Assembly (NCBI GenBank): GCA_021811525.1
Contig: JAJZOK010000148.1
Span: 1-6,416, forward strand
From: Thermoplasmata archaeon
GTDB lineage: Archaea; Thermoplasmatota; Thermoplasmata; Thermoplasmatales; Thermoplasmataceae
Reading direction: 5' to 3'
Length of the DNA stretch: 6,416 nucleotides
Notes under the pieces: model-generated
Seen by the model: the letters and a program-made list of their open reading frames with translations, nothing else
Database searches by the model: none
What the model was told of the DNA's origin: nothing
Program-made: the position numbers and the translations under genes
In this document: one piece after another, positions 1 through 6,382 of the stretch
How the letters are laid out: each line of letters begins with the position of its first letter
Position numbering within the stretch: the stretch's first letter is position 1

Positions 1-513
1 CAGAAGTCTTTCCTTTCTTTTTTCCACGTGCCTTGAATAGTAATAAAGGCCAACTAGGACGATTCCGCTCGGCAATAGCACTAATCCTGTCACTACTGTC
101 AGGAGCGTGGTATAAACTATCTTCCCGACGGTGGCGTCAACGTTTATTGACTGGCCCCCGGTGTTCTTGATCACAAGGGACACATTGCCGGAGCTGGGAG
201 AAACAACCACTCCGGTAAGGATAGACTTCTGGGTGGCACTACCGTTTCCAAATGGGTTGCCGGATGAGACAACAAGGTGTGTGGTTATGTTGAATGAAGC
301 GAGGTTAGTAGAAATTGTGTAGTCAATATCATCCCCGGCACTGACATAGCCGTCAGAAAGAGTGTATGAACTTCCCGGAGCAATTGCCACGTTGTTAGCT
401 GAAGATGTATTGATAGTTACTAAGTAAACTGAGAGTGAAAACAAGACCATGGAGGCAATTATAAAAACTGCCCCTATTTTGGCAATACGGTTTCTTCTCG
501 GCCTTTCCAACAT
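1..513 (-). CDS. Predicted two-TM surface protein, 3' end outside window
   Basis: The frame is open from an ATG at 513 to base 1 (171 codons, no stop), so the C-terminus is missing. I do not recognise a family. A basic N-terminus (RPRRNR) precedes a hydrophobic segment at about residues 12-33. A Ser/Thr/Asn/Gly-rich, probably beta-rich stretch follows at 34-132, then a second hydrophobic segment at about 133-157 and a basic tail (RHVEKRKER). By the positive-inside rule both ends are cytoplasmic and the middle is extracellular. The middle holds four N-glycosylation sequons (N35, N75, N90, N110), as expected for an archaeal surface glycoprotein. The start is well fixed: an in-frame TAG lies six codons upstream with no other start between, and AAGGTTGAG at 520-528 is a plausible Shine-Dalgarno site. 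It lies 37 bases behind valS with no visible promoter or T-run between, so cotranscription is likely. Its function is unknown. Confidence 0.8.
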   Translation of the reverse strand, partial: MLERPRRNRIAKIGAVFIIASMVLFSLSVYLVTINTSSANNVAIAPGSSYTLSDGYVSAGDDIDYTISTNLASFNITTHLVVSSGNPFGNGSATQKSILTGVVVSPSSGNVSLVIKNTGGQSINVDATVGKIVYTTLLTVVTGLVLLPSGIVLVGLYYYSRHVEKRKERLL

Positions 514-550
514 TTCACACTCAACCTTCTATCGCTTTTGTAAGAGATAA

Positions 551-2962
551 TTATTTTGTTTCCCTCACTTCGACAGCCTGGGAACCGACAGCGGTTATGC
601 TTCCTGAATTCATGGAAATTCTGATAATTTCTGCATTGGACCTTATTATTTCCTCATTCCCTCCAATGGTTATGCCACCAATTTCGGCATTCATTGAAAG
701 CTTCCTTTCAGTCTTGAAGGCCCTAATTGCCGAAATCACTGAGATCACATAGTCAAAGTCGGAAACGTCGTTCTCAGATATTCCCAGTTCCAGTGGTACT
801 GGCCACTGCTCAAGGTGGATGCTCTTCCCAGTGCCGAGGTTGTGCATGTGGTAAATCTCCTCTGTAATGAATGGAAGGACAGGCGCATACATTTTCATTG
901 TCTGCGCAAGGACATAATTGAGAGTCAGGGCAACCTCCTCAAGCAGGTCGCTGGCCACGGTCTCCTTCCTGTTGTTGACGCTCTTTGCTATTTCGAGATA
1001 GTTGTCGCAGAACACGTTCCAGAAGAAATTGTCCAGATCAGCCCGTGCTCGTGAAACCTGGTTCTGTTCCATGTTGGCTGTGCAGGCTCCAATGACCATG
1101 TTAAGCTTTCCCAGTATCCACCTGTTAACCGGGTATTTTATTATCCCGGGATTGGAGGGAGCCTTCTCAGTGCCTGTGATGATCTTCACCAGGTTGGCTG
1201 CATTGGACATCTTTATGAGGGTCCTGCGTCCCCTGACAAAATCCTGCTCCTTCACCTTTATGTCATCGCCCGGGATAGTAGTGGAAGCCCAGTATCTTAC
1301 CGAGTCTGCGCCGTACTGTTTTATTAGGTCTTGTGGCTCCACTATGTTACCCTTGCTCTTGCTCATTTTCTGCCCAAGCGGATCATATACATTGCCACTG
1401 ATTGCAATGGTATCCCACGGAGCAAGGCCATCGTGAATATGGGATCGCACTATGGTCGTGAATGCCCAGAAGTTGATTATGTCATGACCCTGGAACCTGA
1501 TATCCATAGGATACAGGAAATCGAATAGCCTGTCATGAAGCAGGTACAGCCTGGGGGTGAGTGATGATGTTGCCCATGTATCCATTATGTCAGTGTCCGG
1601 TTCAAGATCCGATGATCCGCATCCGGTGCACTTCAAATCAACTTTGTCCAGCCTCGGGTCCACAGGGAGCTGGTCTTCACTGGCGAATACCGGTTTGCCG
1701 CACTTTCTGCAGTGCCAAACAGGGAATGGGACACCAAAGAACCTCTGCCTTGAAATGAGCCAGTCCCATTTCAGGCCATCTATCCAGTTGTCGAGCCTGA
1801 CCCTCATATGCTCAGGGATCCAATTTACCTCTGCAGCAGTTGATTTCAAACCTTCCCTGAGGTCCAGGTACTTTACAGACCACTGCTTGCTGATGCTTAT
1901 CTCAATGGGGGTGTCGCAGCGCTCGTGTGTGTTAACAGAGTGCTTTATCCTTTCAGTCTTTTCCACGAATCCTGCGTCCCTGAGCTTCTGGCCCATGACT
2001 TTTTTGGCTTCCTGGATGCTCATGCCTTTGAGGTCACCTGAAAGCTCATTCATTCTTCCCCTGTCGTCAATAATTACCCTGAGACCAAGGTTGCTGTATT
2101 TTCGCCATAGCGCAAGGTCGTTCTGGTCACCGAATGTACATAGCATTTCAGCGCCTGTTCCCTTGTCCATCTGTGCATATTCATCCGAAATCACTGGGAC
2201 CTCGTGGCCATAAATGGGAACCCTGACTTTGCTTCCTATTAGTGCACGATATCTTTCGTCTGCCGGGTTAACGATTATGGCAATGCAAGCCCCGATGAGT
2301 TCCGGCCTTGTCGTGGCTATTAAAATATGATGATCAGGTGTTCCGAATCTAAGGTAGACAAAATCCGCTGAAAGCACCTGATCCTTGAGCTCTATCTGCG
2401 AGATGGCAGTCCTGCAGGTTGGGCATCGGATAGTGGGGGCTTCTTCCCTGTACACCCTGTTTTTCTTCACCAGGTCGAGGAACATCTTCTGGGAAATCCT
2501 CTTGGATTCATCCGAGGAAGTTCGGATTGAGTTGCTGAAGTTGGCACTCATGCCGAGGGACATCCAGTTTTTAAGCAATTCAGCTTCAGCCTTATTGCTC
2601 TCCTCTGTGCACAGCCTTATAAATTCAACAAGATCTGTCTGTTCTCCTTTTATGCCCAGTTTTTTCTCGGTGTATCTCTCTGTGGGGAGACCGTTGTCAT
2701 CAAATCCCCATGGATAGTAAACCTGGAAACCCCTCATCCTCTTGTATCTTGCAATGAAATCCTGGTGAGGGTAAGAGAATGCATGTCCCATATGCATCTT
2801 TCCTGATATTGTGGGGGGTGGCGTGTCTATGGCAAACCATCTGGAGCGGTCCCTGACGCTGGCATCATACCTGTATATGTCATTCTCCAGCCAGTATTTC
2901 GTCCATTTCTCTTCAATCGAGGGAAGGTCCAGTTCCATAGGAAAGGTTAATTTTCGCTGCAT
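551..2962 (-). CDS. valS: Valyl-tRNA synthetase
   Basis: A cytoplasmic class I aminoacyl-tRNA synthetase that charges tRNA-Val and hydrolyses mischarged Thr-tRNA. It is 803 residues long. The HIGH motif appears as HMGH (57-60) in the PPPTISGKMHMGH context typical of ValRS, and the KMSKS loop is at 532-536. The CP1 editing domain (about 195-345) carries ATTRPE (216-221), NPAD (232-235), GTG (268-270) and CTFGD (275-279). Cys pairs C180/C183, C418/C421 and C445/C448 look like zinc knuckles. WLISRQRFFGVPFP (401-414) is the conserved return into the catalytic domain. The anticodon-binding helical domain covers about 610-750, with the conserved FKTERKLSMNAEI near 749-761. There is no long C-terminal coiled-coil arm like that of bacterial ValRS. 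The start at 2962 has no good Shine-Dalgarno site; Met9 (2938) is an alternative but has none either. The gene is divergent from the Ada-like gene. The family call is secure; only the start is uncertain. Confidence 0.97.
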   Translation of the reverse strand: MQRKLTFPMELDLPSIEEKWTKYWLENDIYRYDASVRDRSRWFAIDTPPPTISGKMHMGHAFSYPHQDFIARYKRMRGFQVYYPWGFDDNGLPTERYTEKKLGIKGEQTDLVEFIRLCTEESNKAEAELLKNWMSLGMSANFSNSIRTSSDESKRISQKMFLDLVKKNRVYREEAPTIRCPTCRTAISQIELKDQVLSADFVYLRFGTPDHHILIATTRPELIGACIAIIVNPADERYRALIGSKVRVPIYGHEVPVISDEYAQMDKGTGAEMLCTFGDQNDLALWRKYSNLGLRVIIDDRGRMNELSGDLKGMSIQEAKKVMGQKLRDAGFVEKTERIKHSVNTHERCDTPIEISISKQWSVKYLDLREGLKSTAAEVNWIPEHMRVRLDNWIDGLKWDWLISRQRFFGVPFPVWHCRKCGKPVFASEDQLPVDPRLDKVDLKCTGCGSSDLEPDTDIMDTWATSSLTPRLYLLHDRLFDFLYPMDIRFQGHDIINFWAFTTIVRSHIHDGLAPWDTIAISGNVYDPLGQKMSKSKGNIVEPQDLIKQYGADSVRYWASTTIPGDDIKVKEQDFVRGRRTLIKMSNAANLVKIITGTEKAPSNPGIIKYPVNRWILGKLNMVIGACTANMEQNQVSRARADLDNFFWNVFCDNYLEIAKSVNNRKETVASDLLEEVALTLNYVLAQTMKMYAPVLPFITEEIYHMHNLGTGKSIHLEQWPVPLELGISENDVSDFDYVISVISAIRAFKTERKLSMNAEIGGITIGGNEEIIRSNAEIIRISMNSGSITAVGSQAVEVRETK

Positions 2963-3021
2963 TAAAACCGTTTGCTTTAGGCTAGATCGTGTTTCTGTTA
3001 GTGGAGTTGCAAAAAACCGAC

Positions 3022-3034
3022 AAAATATCTTTTA
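3022..3034 (+). promoter_or_regulatory. Candidate box A (TATA) for the ada-like gene
   Basis: AAAATATCTTTTA is the only strongly A/T-only block in the spacer upstream of the ada-like gene. Archaeal box A is usually centred about 25-27 bases before the transcription start, which would put the start near 3050-3057. Its reverse complement (AAAAGATATTTT) is nearly the same, so it could also serve valS. This is called by eye from composition and position only. Confidence 0.4.
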
Positions 3035-3103
3035 CCCCCCTATTTCTAATGCTGTTGTGAACAGGGCCACCAACTCAGGATCAGGCGTGCAGTACAAATC
3101 AAC

Positions 3104-3110
3104 AGGTGAT
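3104..3110 (+). promoter_or_regulatory. Shine-Dalgarno site that fixes the ada-like start
   Basis: AGGTGAT matches the archaeal anti-Shine-Dalgarno sequence and ends six bases before the ATG at 3117. This decides the start in favour of 3117 over the in-frame GTG codons at 3057 and 3087 and over the upstream open stretch that runs antisense to valS. Confidence 0.8.
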
Positions 3111-3116
3111 AGCAGC

Positions 3117-3941
3117 ATGGAGAAGGCCAGGCTGGTCGAGCAGGTATGCGATTACATCAGGGAGAACATCAGCTCCAGCCTGACGCTGGAAGACCTGGAG
3201 AAGAAATTCGGTGTACGGGGGCACTCTATTCAAAGGTGGTTCAAGGGCATAATGGGCATCACCCCGAGGAAGTACATGGAGGAACTGAGGATACACAAGC
3301 TAAAGACTAACCTGAAAAATGGTGAACCAATGCCCATGGCAATATACAATACTGGATACAAATCACAAAGTTGGCTTTATGAAGACTCCCTGTCAAAACT
3401 TGGCATGGTTCCCAGCGCTTACAGGAAAGGAGGCGCCGGAGAGACCATTTACTTCCTCACTGGGAAATGCGCCCTTGGTGCAATTATTGTTGCTGAGACA
3501 GAACAGGGAATTTGCGCAGTAAGCATGGGCGACAGCGAAGAGGCGCTAGTGCAATCCCTTAAGAAAGAATTCAACAGGGCAGATCTTCAACACTCCGAGA
3601 AGGCAAGAGATAGGCTGAATTCCCTGCTGGATTATTTCAACGGCCAGAGGCTGAATCTTCCTGTTGCTATCCAGGGAACGGATTTCCAGCAGAAGGTATG
3701 GGCTGCAATCGCCTCCATCCCTTACGGGGAAACAAGATCTTACGATGAAATTGCAAGCATGATAGGGAAGCCAAAGGCTTTCAGGGCCGTGGCAAATGCC
3801 TGTGGGGCCAACCATGTGCCACTTATAATTCCTTGCCACAGGGTAGTAAGGAAGGACGGCTCACTTGGGGGTTATGCACTTGGGTTGGACCGCAAGAAAT
3901 ATCTGCTTGAAATGGAGAAGAGGAACTCTGCCAAAAGATAA
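3117..3941 (+). CDS. Ada-like fusion: AraC-type HTH plus O6-methylguanine-DNA methyltransferase, no N-terminal Zn domain
   Basis: A 274-residue suicide DNA-repair protein predicted to move the alkyl group from O6-alkylguanine to its own Cys. Residues about 5-104 form an AraC-family double helix-turn-helix (LTLEDLEKKFGVRGHSIQRW, then a second HTH ending GMVPSAYRKGG). Residues about 108-185 are the methyltransferase N-subdomain, and 188-268 the catalytic domain. The acceptor is C240 in PCHRV, with hinge N233, arginine finger R223 (RAVANA), Tyr209 (SYDEIA) and Glu265 in the last helix. From memory of E. coli Ada the match is collinear from its AraC domain to its C-terminus. The roughly 80-90 residue zinc domain that takes methyl from phosphotriesters is absent, and the Shine-Dalgarno-supported ATG leaves no room for it. 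Repair activity is therefore expected, but Ada's known methylation-triggered activation is not. AraC-type domains are rare in archaea, which suggests acquisition from bacteria. EamA follows closely. Confidence 0.93.
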   Translation: MEKARLVEQVCDYIRENISSSLTLEDLEKKFGVRGHSIQRWFKGIMGITPRKYMEELRIHKLKTNLKNGEPMPMAIYNTGYKSQSWLYEDSLSKLGMVPSAYRKGGAGETIYFLTGKCALGAIIVAETEQGICAVSMGDSEEALVQSLKKEFNRADLQHSEKARDRLNSLLDYFNGQRLNLPVAIQGTDFQQKVWAAIASIPYGETRSYDEIASMIGKPKAFRAVANACGANHVPLIIPCHRVVRKDGSLGGYALGLDRKKYLLEMEKRNSAKR

Positions 3942-3985
3942 AGGACTGATCGCATGGTGAATTCAGCAGGCGGCATGACTGCTGC

Positions 3986-3994
3986 AAAGGGAGG
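3986..3994 (+). promoter_or_regulatory. Shine-Dalgarno site favouring the EamA start at 4002
   Basis: AAAGGGAGG ends seven bases before the ATG at 4002. It is much stronger than anything before the in-frame ATGs at 3954 and 3975. It lies inside the possible N-terminal extension, so starting at 4002 gives the usual EamA N-terminus that enters the first membrane helix almost at once. Confidence 0.7.
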
Positions 3995-4001
3995 CAGTCC
4001 T

Positions 4002-4898
4002 ATGGCAAGAAATTGGTCAGTAGCAATTCTCGCAATTCTGAGCATCATCTGGGGGATGGCCTTCGTTGCCATCAAATACTCAGTGACTTTTCTGAGCCCC
4101 GTAAATCTCACGCTTCTCAGATGGTTCCTTGCCAGCTGCGCCCTTCTCGCTCTTGCGCCGTTCCTGGGGAGATGGAAGGGTAATTTTCAGTTGAAAGATT
4201 TGCCCAGGCTTGCCCTGGTATCTTTTGCAAACGTGGTTAGCTACCACCTTACATTGAATTTTTCCGAGAGTTCCATATCAGCAGGGCTTGCAGTTCTCAT
4301 AACTTCCATGGGGCCGGTATTCATATTGTTGCTTTCATGGCTGTTCCTTGCAGAAAGGCATGGAAAAAATGTCCTTATTGCAGTATCTGTTGCATTTGCA
4401 GGCATGGTTATCCTTTCTGTGGGAAGTGACTTGAGTGCTGGCGGTTCCTCACTTTACGGAATTCTGGAGGCAATGGGCACAGCATTGTCTTATTCAGTTT
4501 TCGCAGTATTTTCAAAACCTCTTGTCATGAAATACGGAGCTGTTACAGTTACAATATGGGCAGGCCTTTTAGGCACTCTCATGTTGATCCCGCTGGTTTC
4601 TGGCAGTTTTATCTCCCAGGTTTCAGCTCTTCCTGCTGAGGGATGGATTTCAATGCTCTACCTTTCACTGGCCAGCACGGTTCTGGGTTACATGATATTT
4701 TATACGCTTGTGAACAGGGGTGCAGTTTCCAGGCTTGCAGTTCAGCTATACCTCATACCACTTGTTGGTGTAATAGGTGGGGTGTTGCTGCTAGGGGAAT
4801 CCATTAGCGTGTATACTGTTGCAGGGGGAGCAGCAATACTTCTAGCGGTTGCAATAGCTACAGGAAACCTTTCAATCAAAAGGCGGAGCAAGGAATGA
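4002..4898 (+). CDS. EamA/DMT-superfamily membrane transporter
   Basis: A 298-residue integral membrane protein of the drug/metabolite transporter superfamily (EamA, 10-TMS type), probably exporting a small metabolite; the substrate cannot be told from sequence. Ten hydrophobic segments fall at about 5-25, 33-54, 68-86, 94-117, 122-140, 150-170, 180-200, 214-234, 243-264 and 269-288, making two five-helix EamA repeats. Family signatures include IWGMAF in helix 1 and the Glu after helix 4 of each repeat (LAERH, E118; LGESIS, E266). The tail is basic (KRRSKE). The length is normal for the family. ATG 4002 is chosen for its strong Shine-Dalgarno site; an in-frame ATG at 3954, 12 bases after the ada-like stop, would add 16 polar residues. 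It probably shares a transcript with the ada-like gene, because no TATA element is visible between them. Confidence 0.93.
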   Translation: MARNWSVAILAILSIIWGMAFVAIKYSVTFLSPVNLTLLRWFLASCALLALAPFLGRWKGNFQLKDLPRLALVSFANVVSYHLTLNFSESSISAGLAVLITSMGPVFILLLSWLFLAERHGKNVLIAVSVAFAGMVILSVGSDLSAGGSSLYGILEAMGTALSYSVFAVFSKPLVMKYGAVTVTIWAGLLGTLMLIPLVSGSFISQVSALPAEGWISMLYLSLASTVLGYMIFYTLVNRGAVSRLAVQLYLIPLVGVIGGVLLLGESISVYTVAGGAAILLAVAIATGNLSIKRRSKE

Positions 4899-4985
4899 GT
4901 GCAGTTCTGGCGCCCTCTTCCTGCAACAGTTTTGCGTCTATCAGAATAGCAAGGTTATTACACTTGAGTGGATATTAGTGATATA

Positions 4986-5438
4986 ATGAAAGAGCAAAGC
5001 CAAATTTTTGCTCCCCTGGTAAAGCTAGAGAACAACCTGATCGGGGCATACAGGGAAATTTCAGAACATGCCGCCCAGTCAAATATACAGTACTTCCTGA
5101 ACCTCTTCATCAAAGGGCACCAGCAGATTATCAGGATGCTGAAATCATATGGTGCCGAGGGCGGAACCCAATTCATGCAGCATGAAATGCCATTGGCCAT
5201 TGAGGCAACACAGCACCTTGTGATGGAGGAGCCCATTGATGTGAACAGCCTGCAGAGCGTGCTTCTGCACATTGCAAAGGCAGAAGAGCAGTCAGTTGGG
5301 GAATTCTCTGTCCTGATGGCCGAAGTAAAGGACATGAATGCACATGAATTCCTTGAGAAGGTAATGAATGAAAAGGTCTCAATGACCACTCAGGCTGACC
5401 GGCTCTACCATGACATGATCGAATCTAAAATATCCTGA
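4986..5438 (+). CDS. Small all-helical protein of unknown function
   Basis: I cannot place this 150-residue soluble protein in a family. It is strongly helical, with likely helices at about 8-30, 32-56, 66-80, 87-114 and 117-148, consistent with a four-helix bundle, and it has no signal peptide or membrane segment. The layout recalls ferritin-like proteins: Glu/Tyr/His-rich helices with E15, Y22, H45, E100/E101/E106, E129 and H142. However, the paired ExxH motifs of di-iron ferritin-like enzymes are missing (I42 and R139 stand where Glu would be), so metal binding is doubtful. The start is uncertain. ATG 4986 has a weak AGTGAT four bases upstream; an in-frame GTG at 4968 would add VDISDI. The stop is 15 bases before dtdA, which suggests cotranscription and perhaps translational linkage. 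That it codes is supported by good reading-frame composition and its place between two same-strand genes. Confidence 0.8.
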   Translation: MKEQSQIFAPLVKLENNLIGAYREISEHAAQSNIQYFLNLFIKGHQQIIRMLKSYGAEGGTQFMQHEMPLAIEATQHLVMEEPIDVNSLQSVLLHIAKAEEQSVGEFSVLMAEVKDMNAHEFLEKVMNEKVSMTTQADRLYHDMIESKIS

Positions 5439-5453
5439 ATGGATTAACCAGGG

Positions 5454-6248
5454 ATGCATTTAATATTGGCCTCCAGGGAAGACGAGGCGAGCATGTCAAT
5501 GGCAGGCAGATTGCTGGATACAGTTGACTTTAGGGGTTATCCTGATTATGATGGCTTGCTTGCCCATGGGAATTTCCTGTTTTCGTACATTGAGGTGAAG
5601 CACCTTTTCCTTGAGAATTTTGACCAGTTGTTCGGGTCGCTCAGGGAAAGGGTAAGTGACGTTATATTCTTATCAAGGCATTCATCCAAGGCTGACATCA
5701 AATCCCTAACTGTACATCCAACCGGAAACTTCAACGGGGCTATCCTGGGTGGAAGGGAGAAGAGGCTTTCCATGAGTGATCCCGGAAAGATGACATCCAC
5801 CCTGAGGGCAATGAACCAGAAATACAGTGGAAGCGCTTTCAGCGTTACCTTTGAAGCAACACATCATGGCCCTCTGTTGGATATACCAAATTTCTTCATC
5901 GAGATTGGAACAACAGAAACTCAGTGGAAAGACAGTGAGGCTCTGGACGCTGTTGTGCAGTCAATAATGTCTCCAGAGAAACAGGGCCTTCCATCATACG
6001 TGGGGGCAGGAGGAGGGCACTATATGCCAAAGGTTACCAGATATGCCCTTGAGAACGATGTTGACGTGGGTCACATGATATCCAAGCACGCTCTTGAGGA
6101 AATCAGTGAGTCCATGTTATTGCAGAGCATTGAAAAAACCCCAAACTGCAAAGGTTTCATTGTGGACAGGAAGGGAGTCAAGTCACAGGCAAAACAACTA
6201 ATCTCCAGCATCTCTGACCAGTTTGGCCTGGAGACGATATTGGTCTGA
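5454..6248 (+). CDS. dtdA: D-aminoacyl-tRNA deacylase, archaeal/plant DTD2 (GEK1) type
   Basis: A 264-residue cytoplasmic enzyme that cleaves the ester bond of D-aminoacyl-tRNA, freeing tRNA and keeping D-amino acids out of proteins. The family is also reported to clear aldehyde-modified D-aminoacyl-tRNAs in archaea and plants. Family motifs appear in order: SRHSS (74-78), LTVHPTGN (85-92), EATHHGP (134-140), EIGTTE with W158 (150-158) and GAGGGHYMPK (184-193). The His and Glu residues in these blocks are likely catalytic or metal ligands. The length is normal for archaeal members and the protein is complete. ATG 5454 begins MHLILASRED, a typical DTD2 N-terminus; the upstream AGGG is too close to be a good Shine-Dalgarno site, so translation may depend on coupling with the gene ending 15 bases before. 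A T-rich stretch follows the stop. Confidence 0.95.
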   Translation: MHLILASREDEASMSMAGRLLDTVDFRGYPDYDGLLAHGNFLFSYIEVKHLFLENFDQLFGSLRERVSDVIFLSRHSSKADIKSLTVHPTGNFNGAILGGREKRLSMSDPGKMTSTLRAMNQKYSGSAFSVTFEATHHGPLLDIPNFFIEIGTTETQWKDSEALDAVVQSIMSPEKQGLPSYVGAGGGHYMPKVTRYALENDVDVGHMISKHALEEISESMLLQSIEKTPNCKGFIVDRKGVKSQAKQLISSISDQFGLETILV

Positions 6249-6254
6249 AAGAGG

Positions 6255-6275
6255 TAATTTTATACCATTTTATTT
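6255..6275 (+). terminator. Candidate T-rich terminator after dtdA
   Basis: Two short T-runs (AATTTTATA and CATTTTATTTC) begin within 10 bases of the dtdA stop. Archaeal termination often uses T-rich tracts in the non-template strand without a hairpin, and none is seen here. The sequence around it is AT-rich anyway, which weakens the call. Confidence 0.35.
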
Positions 6276-6287
6276 CAAATATATATC

Positions 6288-6295
6288 TTTATATA
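6288..6295 (+). promoter_or_regulatory. TATA-like box A, first of two
   Basis: TTTATATA sits in a longer A/T block (about 6277-6298), matching the archaeal box A consensus. On the plus strand it would start a transcript near 6315-6322. No convincing gene follows before the second box, so it may belong to a longer leader or a small RNA, or be chance in AT-rich DNA. Confidence 0.35.
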
Positions 6296-6374
6296 TAGTC
6301 AAATTTCAATATCAGGGAACCTTGCAAATCCCAATGTGGAAGCGAAATAAATGTATGAATAATCATTAAATATA

Positions 6375-6382
6375 TTTATATA
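6375..6382 (+). promoter_or_regulatory. TATA-like box A, second of two, probably for a gene beyond the right edge
   Basis: TTTATATA preceded by the A-rich ATTAAATA gives a good box A with a possible upstream BRE. Transcription on the plus strand would begin near 6402-6410, at the very end of the window, consistent with a promoter for the next gene downstream. The reverse strand also reads TATATAAATATA, so the direction is not certain. Confidence 0.45.

Larger units (their letters stand above)
2963..3116. promoter_or_regulatory. Divergent promoter region between valS and the ada-like gene
   Basis: This 154-base spacer separates two divergent genes and must hold the start signals for both unless transcription enters from further away. 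The best TATA-like element is the near-palindromic AAAATATCTTTTA at 3022-3034, readable as box A on either strand. For the plus strand it would place transcription start near 3050-3057, giving a leader of about 60 bases before the ada-like ATG at 3117. For the minus strand it would give a longer valS leader; the T-rich TTTTTTGCAA (minus strand, about 3007-3016) is a weaker alternative. Six consecutive C follow at 3035-3040. No clear regulator operator is seen. Confidence 0.45.

Noticed and set aside
1002..1436. 144-codon plus-strand open frame inside valS
   Set aside because: Antisense to the KMSKS-containing region of ValRS; no Shine-Dalgarno site and no family resemblance.
1557..2213. 218-codon open frame on the plus strand inside valS
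   Set aside because: It is antisense to the conserved editing and catalytic domains of ValRS, its translation is Ser/Leu/Pro-rich with no recognisable motif, and its frame is kept open by valS codon bias.
2971..2978. AAAGCAAA on the minus strand, resembling the proposed E. coli Ada box AAAGCGCA
   Set aside because: Two mismatches in an eight-base motif in an A-rich spacer, on the valS side; chance cannot be excluded.
2811..3116. Upstream in-frame extension of the ada-like gene (102 extra codons)
   Set aside because: The first half is antisense to the ValRS N-terminus including the HIGH-motif region, the encoded residues do not resemble the Ada zinc domain, and AGGTGAT at 3104-3110 supports the ATG at 3117.
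3546..3839. 97-codon minus-strand open frame inside the ada-like gene
   Set aside because: Antisense shadow of the methyltransferase domain; no start signals or recognisable protein.
4899..4985. Possible promoter (GTTATTAC at 4954-4961) giving a leaderless start at ATG 4986
   Set aside because: The element is a poor match to box A and there is no other support; the spacing fits but is not enough to call a promoter.
4958..5389. 143-codon minus-strand open frame opposite the helical protein
   Set aside because: The plus-strand frame has coherent amphipathic helices and sits in a same-strand gene row; the minus-strand translation is Ser/Cys/Phe-rich and looks like a shadow.
6315..6332. Possible hairpin GGGA ... 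TCCC in the right-hand spacer
   Set aside because: Only four pairs around a ten-base loop, which is expected by chance.
6334..6369. Mini-ORF of 11 codons (MWKRNKCMNNH) between the two TATA boxes
   Set aside because: Too short to support, no Shine-Dalgarno site, and runs into the second TATA block.
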